From Astrocystis sublimbata (Eukaryota; Ascomycota; Sordariomycetes; Xylariales; Xylariaceae), in NCBI GenBank assembly GCA_022453515.1, contig JAJNNY010000008.1:434001-498000 (forward strand): a stretch of DNA of 64,000 bases, read 5' to 3'. A program made the translations under genes and the position numbers. Positions 44,627-55,900 of the stretch are shown piece by piece. The notes beneath the pieces are model-generated. The model saw nothing but the letters and a program-made list of their open reading frames with translations. It had not been told where the DNA came from and did not search any database. The stretch's first letter is position 1. The number at the start of each line of letters is the position of its first letter.

Positions 44627-46542
44627 CTAGCAAACAGTCCTGTGAATACCGTCCTCAAGGCGCTTGACCACGCCCCCCGACGTCTTCTGCTTTGATTCCT
44701 TCCCTTCCAGCTCCTTGGGCGCGAGAACCGAGGCATCGGTATTTTGCTTCTCAATGAGCTGCTGCGTGACTGAAACTATGTCAGAGATCAACCGATCCAG
44801 CAGGTCTAGACTCATGCTTTCGCGAACGACAACCCGGAGGATCTCAATCTGGTTCTCGTCAGGCGGCAGCGCGTAGTTAGGGATGATCCATTGGCGAGCG
44901 CGCAATAGAAGGGATACATATTCCTGCTTGACTTCAGGGAACTCGGCCTTGAAGTCGTCGGAAAGCCGGAACGACACGACTGGGAGTCCTGCCACGTAAT
45001 CTGCTGACGTCTCCCCCTGTATTCCTGTCGCCTCCTTGGCGCCGGCGATGACACCAGATACGCCAGACTTGGGCCTGTGAATATCGGAGACACATGTGTA
45101 CCAGCCAGTGGCCTCCAGACTCTTAGACAGTAGACGGGCATTCGTCAAGCAGTTCTCCATGATCTCGCGGTAGCCCTTGAAGCCCAGGTGGATCAGGTTG
45201 TAGTACTGCACAATGACCTGCGAACCTGGACGAGAGAAGTTGAGCCCGAAGGAACGTTCCGTGCCGCCGAGGTAATGCAGTTCGAAGATGAGATGTTCTG
45301 GCAGGTAGGACTCGTCGCGCCAGATGATCCAGCCAACTCCAGCTAGGACAAGACCGAATTTGTGGCCACTCGTGTTGATGGACTTGACACGAGGTAGCTC
45401 GAAGTTCCTAAACTAGTCAGCACATTAAAGTTGTAAATCACATGTTGATAAAGAATTTACCACTTCGGCCCTCCAGCACCAGCATGCGTGAATGGGGCAA
45501 CGAAAGCTCCGCTCGCTCCATCAACATGGATTGGTATGTCGATGCCAGTCCGCTCCTGGTACTCATCAAGAATCTTTGAAACCTCCTCTACCGGCTCGTA
45601 GTGACCAGTATAGGTGCTTCCCAAGATGACGAATACGCCAATCGTGTTCTCGTCAATGTTGTCCTTGACCAGTTCAGGGTTCAATCGGTAGTTGCTCTCC
45701 TTGGACACAGGCAGTATCCGTGCGTCGACTTCAAAGTAGCGCGCAAACTTCTCGAGGGCCACCTGAGCATTAGCGCCCATGATGATGTTAGGCTTCGAAG
45801 TATCCAGGCCCTTCGCGCGACGCTGCTCTTGCCAACGACGCTTCATTGCGAGACCCCCCAGGTGAATGGCCTCGGAGGAGCCTGTTGTGGCTGTTCCTAC
45901 CGCCTTCTCCCCCTTCTGGGCACCCCACAGCTTAGCCAGGATACTGATGCAGCGCTCGTGAATTGCCATCATGGCTGGGTACTCATCGTTGTCCGCCAGG
46001 TTCTTTGACACTTCGGTGTCTCAAGTTAGCGACTGCGGTCTCTTCTCTCGCATAGTAATGATATCTCGACATTGACTGAAGTTTCCGAAATGTCGCGTTT
46101 TCCACTGCTACTTACAATTGTCTATCATGAGCTTTTCCGCATTGGGCTCGATGTAAGTGCCAACAAAGCTGCGAGGGCATTAGCGAGGCCGAAACTGCAC
46201 AATGCCCGAATGCAATTCAACAGGCTTACCTAGCGAGGTTCAGGTTGGGTCGTCCATCGAGGTCTAGCTCGTCCCGAATGAGCTGATAGACCGTGTCTGC
46301 CTCTGCGCCTTCTTCAGGTAGACTGTATTTGGGGACCTCGATTTGACTTGCGTATCGCGATCCATAGGGAGTGAGATGCGAGGTCGTGGTGAGCTGGCGC
46401 AGCTTCTTGCCACCCTCGGTCAGGTGAGCATCGTGAAGTCGCCCGACGAGCTCCTCAGGGTCAATCTGCAACCCGGATTAGTGGGGAGGGGTCTCGGTGA
46501 CAGGGTATGTATGTGGGTGCCTACATGGCGAGACAGCGGCAT
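44627..46542 (-). CDS. gad: Glutamate decarboxylase
   Basis: Five exons on the minus strand: 46542-46525 (18 nt), 46465-46230, 46168-46116, 46019-45461 and 45407-44627. They give 548 residues with the frame kept at every join. The fold-type I PLP enzyme motifs are clear: GTATTGSSEAIHLGGLAMKR, IPIHVDGASGAF with the cofactor-binding Asp, and SINTSGHKFGLVLAGVGW, whose Lys should bind pyridoxal phosphate. Further typical segments are HYLGGTERSFGLNFSRPGSQ and YALPPDENQIEILRVVVRES. The enzyme converts glutamate to GABA and CO2, consuming a proton; in fungi it feeds the GABA shunt and stress or conidiation responses. The N-terminus MPLSRHIDPEEL is carried by a micro-exon, the least certain part. Confidence 0.94.
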
Positions 46543-47755
46543 ATCTGAGTCTGGTTATGAGTGCTGTTGGGATGAATACTAGTTTTTCACTGACTTATTT
46601 TCGCCAGGCTGCCCAGAAAGTAAGCAGACGGTAGCTACCTAGGTAGGTAACATGGCGACGGTAGAGGGGTATATAAGTGCATTGAAGACAACGCGCGTAA
46701 TATGAAAGAGGGAGTGAGAGGGCGAGTGAGTGTATGACGACATGGGCGGCATTACGACGTGTAGGTTGCCGAAGAGCTCTGATTTAGTAGTACCCAACCG
46801 ACATTAGCTCGTGGCTCCCTCTAATACGTTAGGTTAGGTAAGTATACCTATCATGATGAATGGTTGGTTGTCGCCGAACTGTAACTGACCTCTCACCTTT
46901 CCCTGCCAAACTAGATCGCTACCGGTCCCCACCCACCACAGAAAAACAAGCTTTCTGGGCGGGCTCGGCGGGGTCCCAATGGCTCGGTCCCCTGTAGATC
47001 TTGGACTATATGTAGATAGATCTCACTTCATAATAATCTTGGCCGAACGATGTAAGGAACTATTGGGACGAACTGCTCGAATGGCGCCAAGTAAAAGGTT
47101 GAGGATTGCAGATTTAAACAGGGACATCAGTGCTATCAAAACCCTCTAACTATTGCAGGAGGAGGAGGCCAAGCAGTGGGAATCTACGCAATCGACGTGC
47201 ATACTTAGAATGACGTATGTCAATCAACCGACAGCTCGATTATGTAAAATTGACACAGTCGCGCGTTCCTACGTGTAAGCGCCATGCATTATAGTCCTCG
47301 GCCTCTTCGCTCTTTGCTTCGCTCTTTGCTTCGCTCTTTGCTTCGCTCTTTGCTTCGCTCTTTGCTGCACTCAGCTGCTTGTTCCCGCCTTCTTTCCATA
47401 GTTCCATAGTAGTAGGTAGCTGGAAATAATCAGGTTGCTGAATCAGCCTCACGAGGGTGCTGATAAGAGTATCAGTGGTCAGGAAAGGCACCATAGATTA
47501 GGAAGAATGAGATATAGTGTAAGGAGAAGGGAAGAAAGTCACGCCAGGCGACCAGGTAGAACCAGAACAGACAGCACTGGCGGGGGTTCCTTTTACCTAG
47601 GCATTCCAGGCCCGCCAGGATGCCGAAGCTGGGCCATTCCAAAGTAGGCCTAGCGCATTCGCTGCTTTTGCTCTCCCATCTGCCCCCTGTAGGTGTATGA
47701 ACCTCATAGTACCTCCCTCCCCGCCTTCAACATGTTTGCGATGACACCACTGCCA
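46543..47755. other. Upstream region of gad and 3' region of the P450 gene
   Basis: No firm gene was found. A CTACCTAGGTAGGTAAC motif lies at about 46635-46651. A minus-strand frame (47494-47240, 84 codons) carries a 12-bp tandem repeat and has a possible start, but no family resemblance. Confidence 0.45.
47305..47364 (-). repeat. 12-bp minisatellite, five perfect copies
   Basis: The unit CTTCGCTCTTTG is repeated five times without a mismatch. On the minus strand it would encode the repeat SEAK inside an 84-codon frame. Twelve is a multiple of three, so copy number could change without breaking the frame. Confidence 0.95.
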
Positions 47756-49828
47756 TCATGCGCTGCTACTCGCATATTTGATCCTGACGCCCTTCGTCTC
47801 AGGGGACACCTCTGCAATAAAGCAGTCCCGAACTGTATCAATATCGCGCTCCTTGATCGTGTCATGTAGGTCAAAGTCCACACGACGGAACATACACGCG
47901 ATTACGATATACATCTCTGCCATTGCAAGACTATTATCGTCGTCAGTATGCGTCGTTCACTCGGCCAATTCGGCTAGCTCAGGATGAATGAAAGGGTGAT
48001 GCAATTGAAATCTGAACATACTTCATCCCCAGGCAGCTCCGACTTCCACGCCCAAAAGGCACGTAGTTGCGTATCATGTCGGGAAGCTTTGGGTTACTCG
48101 GTAGCCATCGTTCAGGCCTGAACTCAAACGGCTCGTCGAATACATCTGGGTCCAGGAGGATATCACGAAGGGTCATACTGACCGGAGTCTGATTGACAGA
48201 GTGTCAGCTCGATCACGGCGTCAAGAAGCGGAGGAGGACTGGGGCATAAAAGGAGGCAGTTCTAGGCATAAACTCACTCCTGGCGGTATAACCCACTCAC
48301 GAAACTGGAGGCGTTCTTTGGGAGATACCTGAGGTAGTCTCGAGGTCACCAATGCTGTGATACGGAGAGATTCTTTGATCACTGCGGTCTAGAATCAAAA
48401 CCAGTCGGCCGTTAGTACGTCAAGTTGATAGTAGAACGATTACTACAAGACCGTCAATTGGAACATACGAGATATGGCAGGGCTTCCAAAGCAGGTATGG
48501 AAACCTGCGTAGTCGGTTCCGGCATAATCTCAACAAGCTCGGAGCGAAGCCGTTTTAGCACCTGTGCTGGAGATGCCAGAATGCAATACATTGCCATCGT
48601 GAGTACACGCGCCGTTGTCTCGCCCCCAGCAACAATAGTCACGAAAGCTTCCTGCGCCATGCGATCGGCTGACTTTTCCGAGTCTGGTAGGAGCTTGCTG
48701 GACAAGATGCCCTGGTATAACCGATGTATGCCATTCGAAGTTTGCTTGGGGATTTTGTCTGCAAGTTCGCTTTTGTCACAAGCTTCATGAGACTTGATTG
48801 CTTCCTCCGCTCGCATCTTCATATCCTACATTTGTCATCAATCAGCATCGTACCTAGTGGCCAACACTTAGAGCTGATTCAAACCGTAGACACTCACCCT
48901 TCGGAGCCCGACTATCCTAGCTATATCGGGGACGATGTATTCCAGTGGTCGCACAGGCAACTTCAGGGCCACCGGCATAAGCCACGGAAACTGTCGCCCT
49001 ATGGGTGTTAAATGTGCTACCGCTCTTATGGTTCTCTGCCAATTGAGGGCTTTGTCGTCGTCGTGGAGAAGGTTCAGTGATTTCCCAAAAGCGTGCTCGG
49101 CCAACAGGTCTGTAGAGAAGGCAAGGAAGTTCATCCGCATCTCTGCACATCCATTGTACGAAATTTGCCGATCTATGCGCGCAAGCATTTTCTCCACGCT
49201 CTCGTAAATCGCGGTCTCCGAAGCAGCGGCGACACTCTTGGAAAAGAGCGGGCTAACCACCGCTCGTCGTTTGCGATGAATCGCATGAGAAATCGTGCCA
49301 AATACTGACATTTAGCGACATGTTAGTTGACAGTAGCAGAGTGAGGGAGGCGTGTTCGTGGTCTCTCACCGCCATCCGGTGTGCCCGTCAAGTGAGCTGC
49401 TGGAGGGTATTTGTCACGGACTCCCTAAAAGATTGAGTACACGTAGTCAAGATTCCAGGGCTGATGATGGCAGCTTACCTGGGAAGGGTGTATGTAAAGC
49501 GTGTCTAACCAAGAGGAGTCCTTAATATGTATCTCGTGCGGGTTGATACGCACTACTGGACCTGAAAAACGTTTAGACAGCCGGTGGTAGGGGATGCGAT
49601 GGTTGAGTGGCTCTTACCGTAATGCTCGTGAAGTTCATCCAGCTTGTGCATAAACTGGCCCCCAGGAGGGGCGAGATCAAAGAACGCCTCATACCAAGCT
49701 GTTGCCGCAGCTACTCTTGGGCCTGGGAACTTGGAGAGTGGGTGAAATCGTAGCCGATAGACAACGAGACCAACCAAGTAAAGCGGGAAAACGACACCTA
49801 ACAAAAAATGGGGAGAAAGAAGCTCCAT
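47756..49828 (-). CDS. Cytochrome P450 monooxygenase
   Basis: Eight exons on the minus strand: 49828-49618, 49561-49479, 49424-49370, 49304-48898, 48825-48469, 48388-48278, 48188-48022 and 47930-47756. Total 521 residues, with all seven joins in frame. The N-terminus (MELLSPHFLLGVVFPLYLVG) is a membrane anchor, followed by the proline-rich hinge KFPGPR. The I-helix is VAGGETTAR, the K-helix ExxR is KESLR, the PERF-like motif is FRPERW, and the heme-binding loop is FGRGSRSCLGMN with the Cys ligand. The enzyme should sit in the endoplasmic reticulum and use a CPR partner. The substrate is unknown. Overall pattern is of fungal secondary-metabolism or detoxification P450s, but no backbone synthase lies nearby, so no pathway is claimed. 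Confidence 0.93.
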
Positions 49829-52140
49829 TATCGCTGTCGTGTGGCTGTGTGAGGATGAAGGATTCGGAAGCAATAGTGATGTCGAGGATCAAGGACTGAG
49901 ATGATTAAAAGTGTTCGACTATTGCGACCTGAGGATGGCGACGTGTCTCGTGTGAGGCGCCTTGTCACAATGCTTTCTTAACGGCGTACTTGTGAGACAA
50001 ATGGCGTAGCTGTGAGACACATTCCAAGCGCCATCGAACTCCATGATAGCCGCGTTGGCCATTCGATTCGCGCATCACCCAGAGTGGGTCAATATATGCG
50101 TGTAAGCGGCGACAAGACCCAGAATATTCGGGAGGCTACCGGTTGTCTGATATTGTGGCGTTCTAATGAATTCAGCTCGAGGATTGTCTTAAGCCGGCTA
50201 GGACATCCCGAGATCCACGTTGGTGGTTAATGACAGATCACGAAGGAGAATAAACACGATGACAATATGCTTACAATGCACTCAGATCGATTCCAACCAC
50301 CAAGGCATTCGCGCCTGCCGGGGTCTAGTCACTGCTCGCTGAATTCGAGGTACGGTATGTAGGTAATCGAGGTGGATGAATGGGAAGACTATGTGTGGAT
50401 CAGATGGAATTTCTACTGATTTCTAAGCTTCTCCTTGGGACTTGGAAGTCGTCCAGCTCTACAATATATCAGCCCAACATTGAGTGATTCATTGACTGGC
50501 ACGATCAAGATAATCGCCTGCTCATGCTCCCATAGCCATCCATTCTCCAACGCCGTATCACAATTAGTTTGGATCCACAAGATTTCCGAAAAATCACAGA
50601 ATTTCCCGGATGTAACACAATAGCTTCTCCCCTACCCTTGAAGCTATGTGCCTGGAACACACATTCTCCCCATTCATCCACCATCTTGTCTACTCAATCT
50701 GCGATCAACAGACCTTCCACCTTTGTACCATTGCAGACGAGAGTCCCAAATGCTTCCTTCACCAACCAGAGTGATATAACGGTGGCAGTTACTTCTGTGG
50801 GGTGACACTGGCATCGGAAGGCTCTTTGTCATTGGCGTATTCGTCATTCATCTTATCCGAGAATTCCTTCGATATTGGGTTAGTTATTGCGATTGCCCTC
50901 AGTATTCTCGTCTACGTACCTTGGTCTCGGAATCAGAACCATGGGTCTGGTCCTCAGGCTTCTTGGAGTCGGTATCATGGCTCTTGTCCGAAGAGCTCTT
51001 GTAGTCGGATTCACGGGCAGAGTCCTCGGTGTCGGAGCCATGGACTTCAGCATCCACAAGGGGGGAGGGGGGCAAATTCCCAAGCAATTCATAGCGAATT
51101 CGGATCAGCTTGACCAAGTACAGTCGAAAACTCCAATGCTGTTCCGACAAAAGTAAAATTGGTAGTGTTGCTGCCACCAGGGATGTCGTTGTTGGGATTG
51201 GTGCTTGGGGTTGGCCATGATGAGGGCGAAGGTTGAGGTACGGATGAAGTTATTGATTGATGTGGATGTGAAGCTTATATGCGAAGATGGTGTTGTGTGG
51301 TTGCGTGAAGAGACGTACGTACACGAAAGAGTGGTTGATTTGAAGGGGAATTAAAGTGGCGGGGGAGAAGCGTGGCAGACCTAGGATTTAAATATAGGCG
51401 TAGGTATGGTACAACAATCTACAGGTAGGCTGAGAGGGGGCTTTTGGGAGGTGACCACCACAAGATGATCTCAGGATGCTGATCGGACCCGAGGAGTTAA
51501 TATGGTCTCCAACATGTGCTCACCTCTTGGAAATCATACAATTGAGCACATGTACAACCCGATATGATCTCGACGACGGAGATGATTATAGTGATCATTT
51601 TGATACTTCGGTGCAACACATGACAGTACGCAGAACACGGTCGTAGTAGTTTGGGTGTTATTTGAATAGCAATGATTAATATATATTTATCCCTTACTAT
51701 TACTAGATTCAAGTCACCACCATTGATACATTATACCGATATAGCCAGTATACCTAGGTACCTAAGATAGTGATTTCGGTTGGAGAGCATGCTTGTGCAC
51801 ACAAATGCTAGCCATATCTATTTATATCAAAGAGCGGTAGTCTTCAATACTGCAAGCATATTTAGAACTCCCCCCCTCCCCGGTGCTCAACTTCCTCTCT
51901 CATGCCACATTGTACACGAATATTCATTCTCAGAAGAAGAAGAAGAAGTGGAGAGGGAAATCGATCAACACCATGCGCATTATTCTGCCTCGAAAAGAAT
52001 TGACGAGGTCAAGGTAACACCCCATGATTACCTTGGTGCGTAATTAGTATATAAAGAATAATAAGCGTTGCTTATGGCAACCCTCATAATGTACTTAGTA
52101 AGGATATAGGTTGTAATTATTAGTTTATTAGACGTTGTTA
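49829..52140. other. Gene-poor stretch next to the P450 gene
   Basis: This stretch contains the P450 promoter and then no recognised gene. The only frame with distinctive composition is at 50899-51177, listed separately. A GAA microsatellite (51934-51949) and TACCTAGGTACCTA (51751-51764) are present. Confidence 0.45.
50899..51177 (-). CDS. Possible small acidic low-complexity protein
   Basis: This 92-codon frame begins with a hydrophobic segment (MAATLPILLLSEQHWSFRLY) and continues into a Ser/Asp/Glu/Lys-rich tail (GSDTEDSARESDYKSSSDKS and GSDSETK). The tail's biased composition is more protein-like than most frames in this gene-poor region. No family is recognised. Splice-extended models towards 51240 are possible but were not resolved. 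It may equally be non-coding low-complexity DNA. Confidence 0.22.
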   Translation of the reverse strand: MAATLPILLLSEQHWSFRLYLVKLIRIRYELLGNLPPSPLVDAEVHGSDTEDSARESDYKSSSDKSHDTDSKKPEDQTHGSDSETKVRRREY

Positions 52141-52917
52141 GATGGCGTCGTATCAAAAAGTTCTTGGTCCCATCTGCAAGGTCGAGAGACGTGTTCAATC
52201 ATTTATCCAACCTTACAGAGCCTGTCGAAGCACATACGCAGTCCAGGTCTACCAAATACATTCCTTTTATTGGATTTTCACTGACATATGGATCGGCGTT
52301 ACGCCGCCTACGCTTTTGCATCCGACCCAATGTGGGTGGACTGCCTGGATGTTCTGATTGGATGATCTAGCAAGGATCATTGTCGTGGCTTAAATTCCAA
52401 GCACAGACAGGAAACACTAATTCGACTTCATCAGGCCGACGCTCTGACTCCCATTCATTCTCGCGTGTCTATGTGCAAGGCGCCGTACCTCATTGCGAAT
52501 AATTACGACGAGAGTTGAGGGAGGGAGGCTCCCTCGAGGTTTTCAAAGCTGCTGGCGATGCTCAACTTCCAGGTCGTGACTCGAGGAGGTCTACGACGTT
52601 CCGCCCTACGTTGGATGCCCTAAATACTGCTTCTCAATACCATAACCGAGAGTGCGTCATATGGAGATTCGCGTGCTGACAAGCGTTCAGCTCAGTGCTT
52701 GGAGTTGTGGACGGAACTCGACTTGGTCAGAGATGAAGTCGGCAAGGTCAAGAAAGAAATCAGGACGATGGAAGATGAAGGTCATTTGCCAAAGGCCCGA
52801 GAAGGAATTCAGAAAGCTCAATAAGATGAGAGAAAGCCTAACGTGACAGAACGTTGCCATGACAAAATGAAGCTACTGACCGAGCTGGACGAGCTTGTGC
52901 CTGCTTCACTCTGACCG
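52141..52917 (+). pseudogene. Possible coding relic with charged coiled-coil-like segment
   Basis: Short plus-strand stretches look protein-like but sit in different frames and are separated by stops. One is LSNLTEPVEAHTQSRSTKYI (near 52200); another is AFASDPMWVDCLDVLIG (near 52310-52365). The clearest, at 52681-52914, reads LELWTELDLVRDEVGKVKKE, then a stop (CAA TAA), then DKMKLLTELDELVPASL. The Leu/Glu/Lys spacing suggests an eroded coiled coil. No parent family is identified, and the call rests on composition only. Confidence 0.2.
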
Positions 52918-55900
52918 CTAATAATGGAAGAATTTGTCTGCAGAACTTATTGACAGCGAATGACGACGACAAATAGGAGCCGGAGATGATGTTTCAACAC
53001 ACCGGGAGACGGCCCAGTCCTCAATATGACTGAGACTTATCGCGAGTTGTTCCAGTAACTGCTTATGAGCCTCACCGAAAAGGGAGATCAGATTTTCGTA
53101 TAGGATAGGCTCGCTGTCTGCCACCTTGATGCCAATGTCTTCACCTCTCAATAACCTTTTAGACAAAACCGCGCCATCCCCTCGAACTAATCACTCGGCT
53201 GAGATCATCCGCCCGCACAAAGTCCAATTCCTATAACAAATGCGTAGTCGCCAGCCGGAGCATTTTCTCCGGGACCGCAAGCGCTCCCTACCTACGAGCT
53301 ACAAGGGGACACGTCCCTGCGTCGGCCGATTGCTCGTTGCCCACAAGGGTTCACTACTGCAGCGTCCAAGAGAGAAGGCGTAGAAGACGATTGATTGGTA
53401 GACTTCGAACCGAAGCAGAGTTTTGAGGCCATCGGGGCAGCCTTTCAACGGGGCGGTGGGCCGTTGATAGTGGTTTTCCATCACGGTGCCACGCTGTCAA
53501 GGAATGATCGCGAGCTTTGCTCCGGCAGACGACTGCAGTTGCGCAACGCGTGATCTTTGGTGCATTGATAGAACCATCCATTGCCTGTGAACTAAGCCCA
53601 GAGAGCTGAGATAGAAGACCATTCGCGGATTAGGGTTGAACTCAGTAGGTATCTGCAGAGCTCCGCACCCGGAGGTAACTCACCGCCCCCACGGTGAGGT
53701 TGAGAGCTGGTCAGTCATGGAGAATTCACGATGGTACCAGAGCCCACCGCTTTGAGTGTGTACTGCGCAGGTAAACTGTGTGCGTGAACAAGACCATCTT
53801 GGGTAAATACCTGTCATGTCGCGAGCGTCTCGCTTGCACGCTGGTCGACTCATGGAAGCAAGCAATCCAGGGCATGCTGTTTCTAACGAGTGTCTTGCGA
53901 GAAGACAATCAAGCCTTTGCCGATAACAGTCCCGTGTGAGTGAGCGCGTGTGACATAACCAAGAGGAATTCCCTTGTGAGTCGTCATTGGCGAGTGAAGT
54001 GTCGGTACATGTGGAAATACGCGTGGCGGGGTCTGCTGAAGTCAGTCACGAGTTGGCAGCATCGTCTACAGCACATAGCCTATGGATCGTTTCTGTAACA
54101 TAGTAGATCAGAGGAGCCGGTTGACAGTTCTGGGATCGTCCGAAAGAAATTTGCCACCGTCGGTTTCACCGTCTTCCGATGCAGATGAGAGCTATGGGAA
54201 ACCGATATCACAACCAGATTCCCATATTGTCAGCATAGGGATTAATATCGCCCTCTCAGGCCGCTGTCACATGATAATAAATCCAACTGCACACTTGCCA
54301 GACTTGGGAGGTAACGTCAACCGACATCCAATTGTATTGGGTGATCAATGTCGCTGGAACTCAGGTGAACTAGCGTTGCAAGGGTAGCACGAGAGACTGT
54401 TGCGGCCCCAGCCGTTATGTTGTCATTAAGTACATACCTAGCTAGCAGGGGGGAGAAAGGACCGAGCCAGATAGCAAATGATAGCTTCTGAACGCTGAAA
54501 CTCAAAAAATAAAGATGCGGTGAGGTGCGGGCATCACGTAAAGATGACTCGTCTGGGAACGGTTACCTAGTAATAAGCGAGTTCAAGAGTTATAGGATCT
54601 TAGTGCGAATGGAGGAAGAACCCGGTTAGTCGGTATCTGGCACTCTGGGTAACGTGGGCCGTCAATGACGTTGCAGTCTCGGCTTGCGTTCCGGCTAGCA
54701 AGCTAGGGGGTTCATCCCTTCTTGCTCATCACATAGAACTGCAAAGCCAATCAGCACCCCTGTACAAGACCTATAATAGTAGGAGGTAGTAGATGGAAGC
54801 TTGTTGCAACCGTTTTGAGGCTTAGTGAGGTGGCTAGTTTGGACCCATGTTCATATTGAGAAGTGCTAAGCGGACAATAATTGACGATGCTGAGGGATGC
54901 CAGTCGAGAGTGTGACTATTGCCGGTTGGCGACACTATCTCGACTATGTCTGTGACAATCTTGTTTCATTCCGGTCCATCCGCCGGTAGTCAGAAGCCGT
55001 CTCGAATGTCGTTGGAGAGGCTGACAGAGGCCCGAGCAGGATATGAACCGATAAGTTTATCATGGCCAATTGCATGCTCAATGTCACACATTCTCATGAT
55101 CTCCAAAGCATGACGTATCTTCTCGCCTGCTCATTTGCAGCACCAGACCTAGCATGTCGAGCATGTCTAGGTTGCTTATCGAATCAGAGTACCAAGAGGC
55201 CGATCCAGTCGAGCAATGCCAGGAACAACCTCAAGGATGCGAATATTCCCAGCTTGAACCCATGTTGGAGTTCTTGTAGGGAAAGCCCTGTCTCTTGCCC
55301 GTCCTGGCCATTGCGCCGTCACGGTCCAGATCGGTCTATTCTATTCATAAGTGCACAACAACGTCGTTGAACCTAAATCTAGCGTGCCCTCGGCGTGTGC
55401 CGGTGGCAAATCCCTATGTACTGTAACATAGTATGTTCAGCAGTGTCGATCAGCGCCACAAACGTGGCGCAGCAGCTCGATAGATTTCTCGCCACCTCCC
55501 GGCTTTTAGAGGTACGGTGTGTCCTCGCCTGATTTCGCCAAATCCGTGTGGCTTGACGTGGCTTGACGTGGCTGTCTCGGCTGTTACTCTCAACTGGATC
55601 ATTTTATGAAGCTGTGTTGTCGATCAAGCACCGGTTAGGTCGAGTTCTGTAGGGATTCTGGTCAAGGAAGGTGTTCTCGGGTGTCTGACTGCCGTGACAT
55701 GACTGGGAATATGGTTGCCTATTCGCCTATCTAGCTGGTCGGGATGGATTTGTTGGCTGTCTCCGAGAAAACAAACAAGTATAGGGGGAAAACAAGACCA
55801 TAGTGGTCGCATAGACTCGGCAGTCTCAAGATTGCGTGAGGGCTTGAATCGTTATCATGTTGGTTGTTCGACGCTCGGTCGGTCGGCTGACACAATGACT

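Noticed and set aside
47305..47364. CRISPR-like array
   Set aside because: Units are 12 bp, head to tail and without spacers, in a eukaryotic genome; it is a minisatellite.
44627..49828. Glutamate decarboxylase plus P450 as a biosynthetic gene cluster
   Set aside because: No polyketide, peptide or terpene synthase, transporter or cluster regulator lies nearby; decarboxylase is a primary-metabolism gene.
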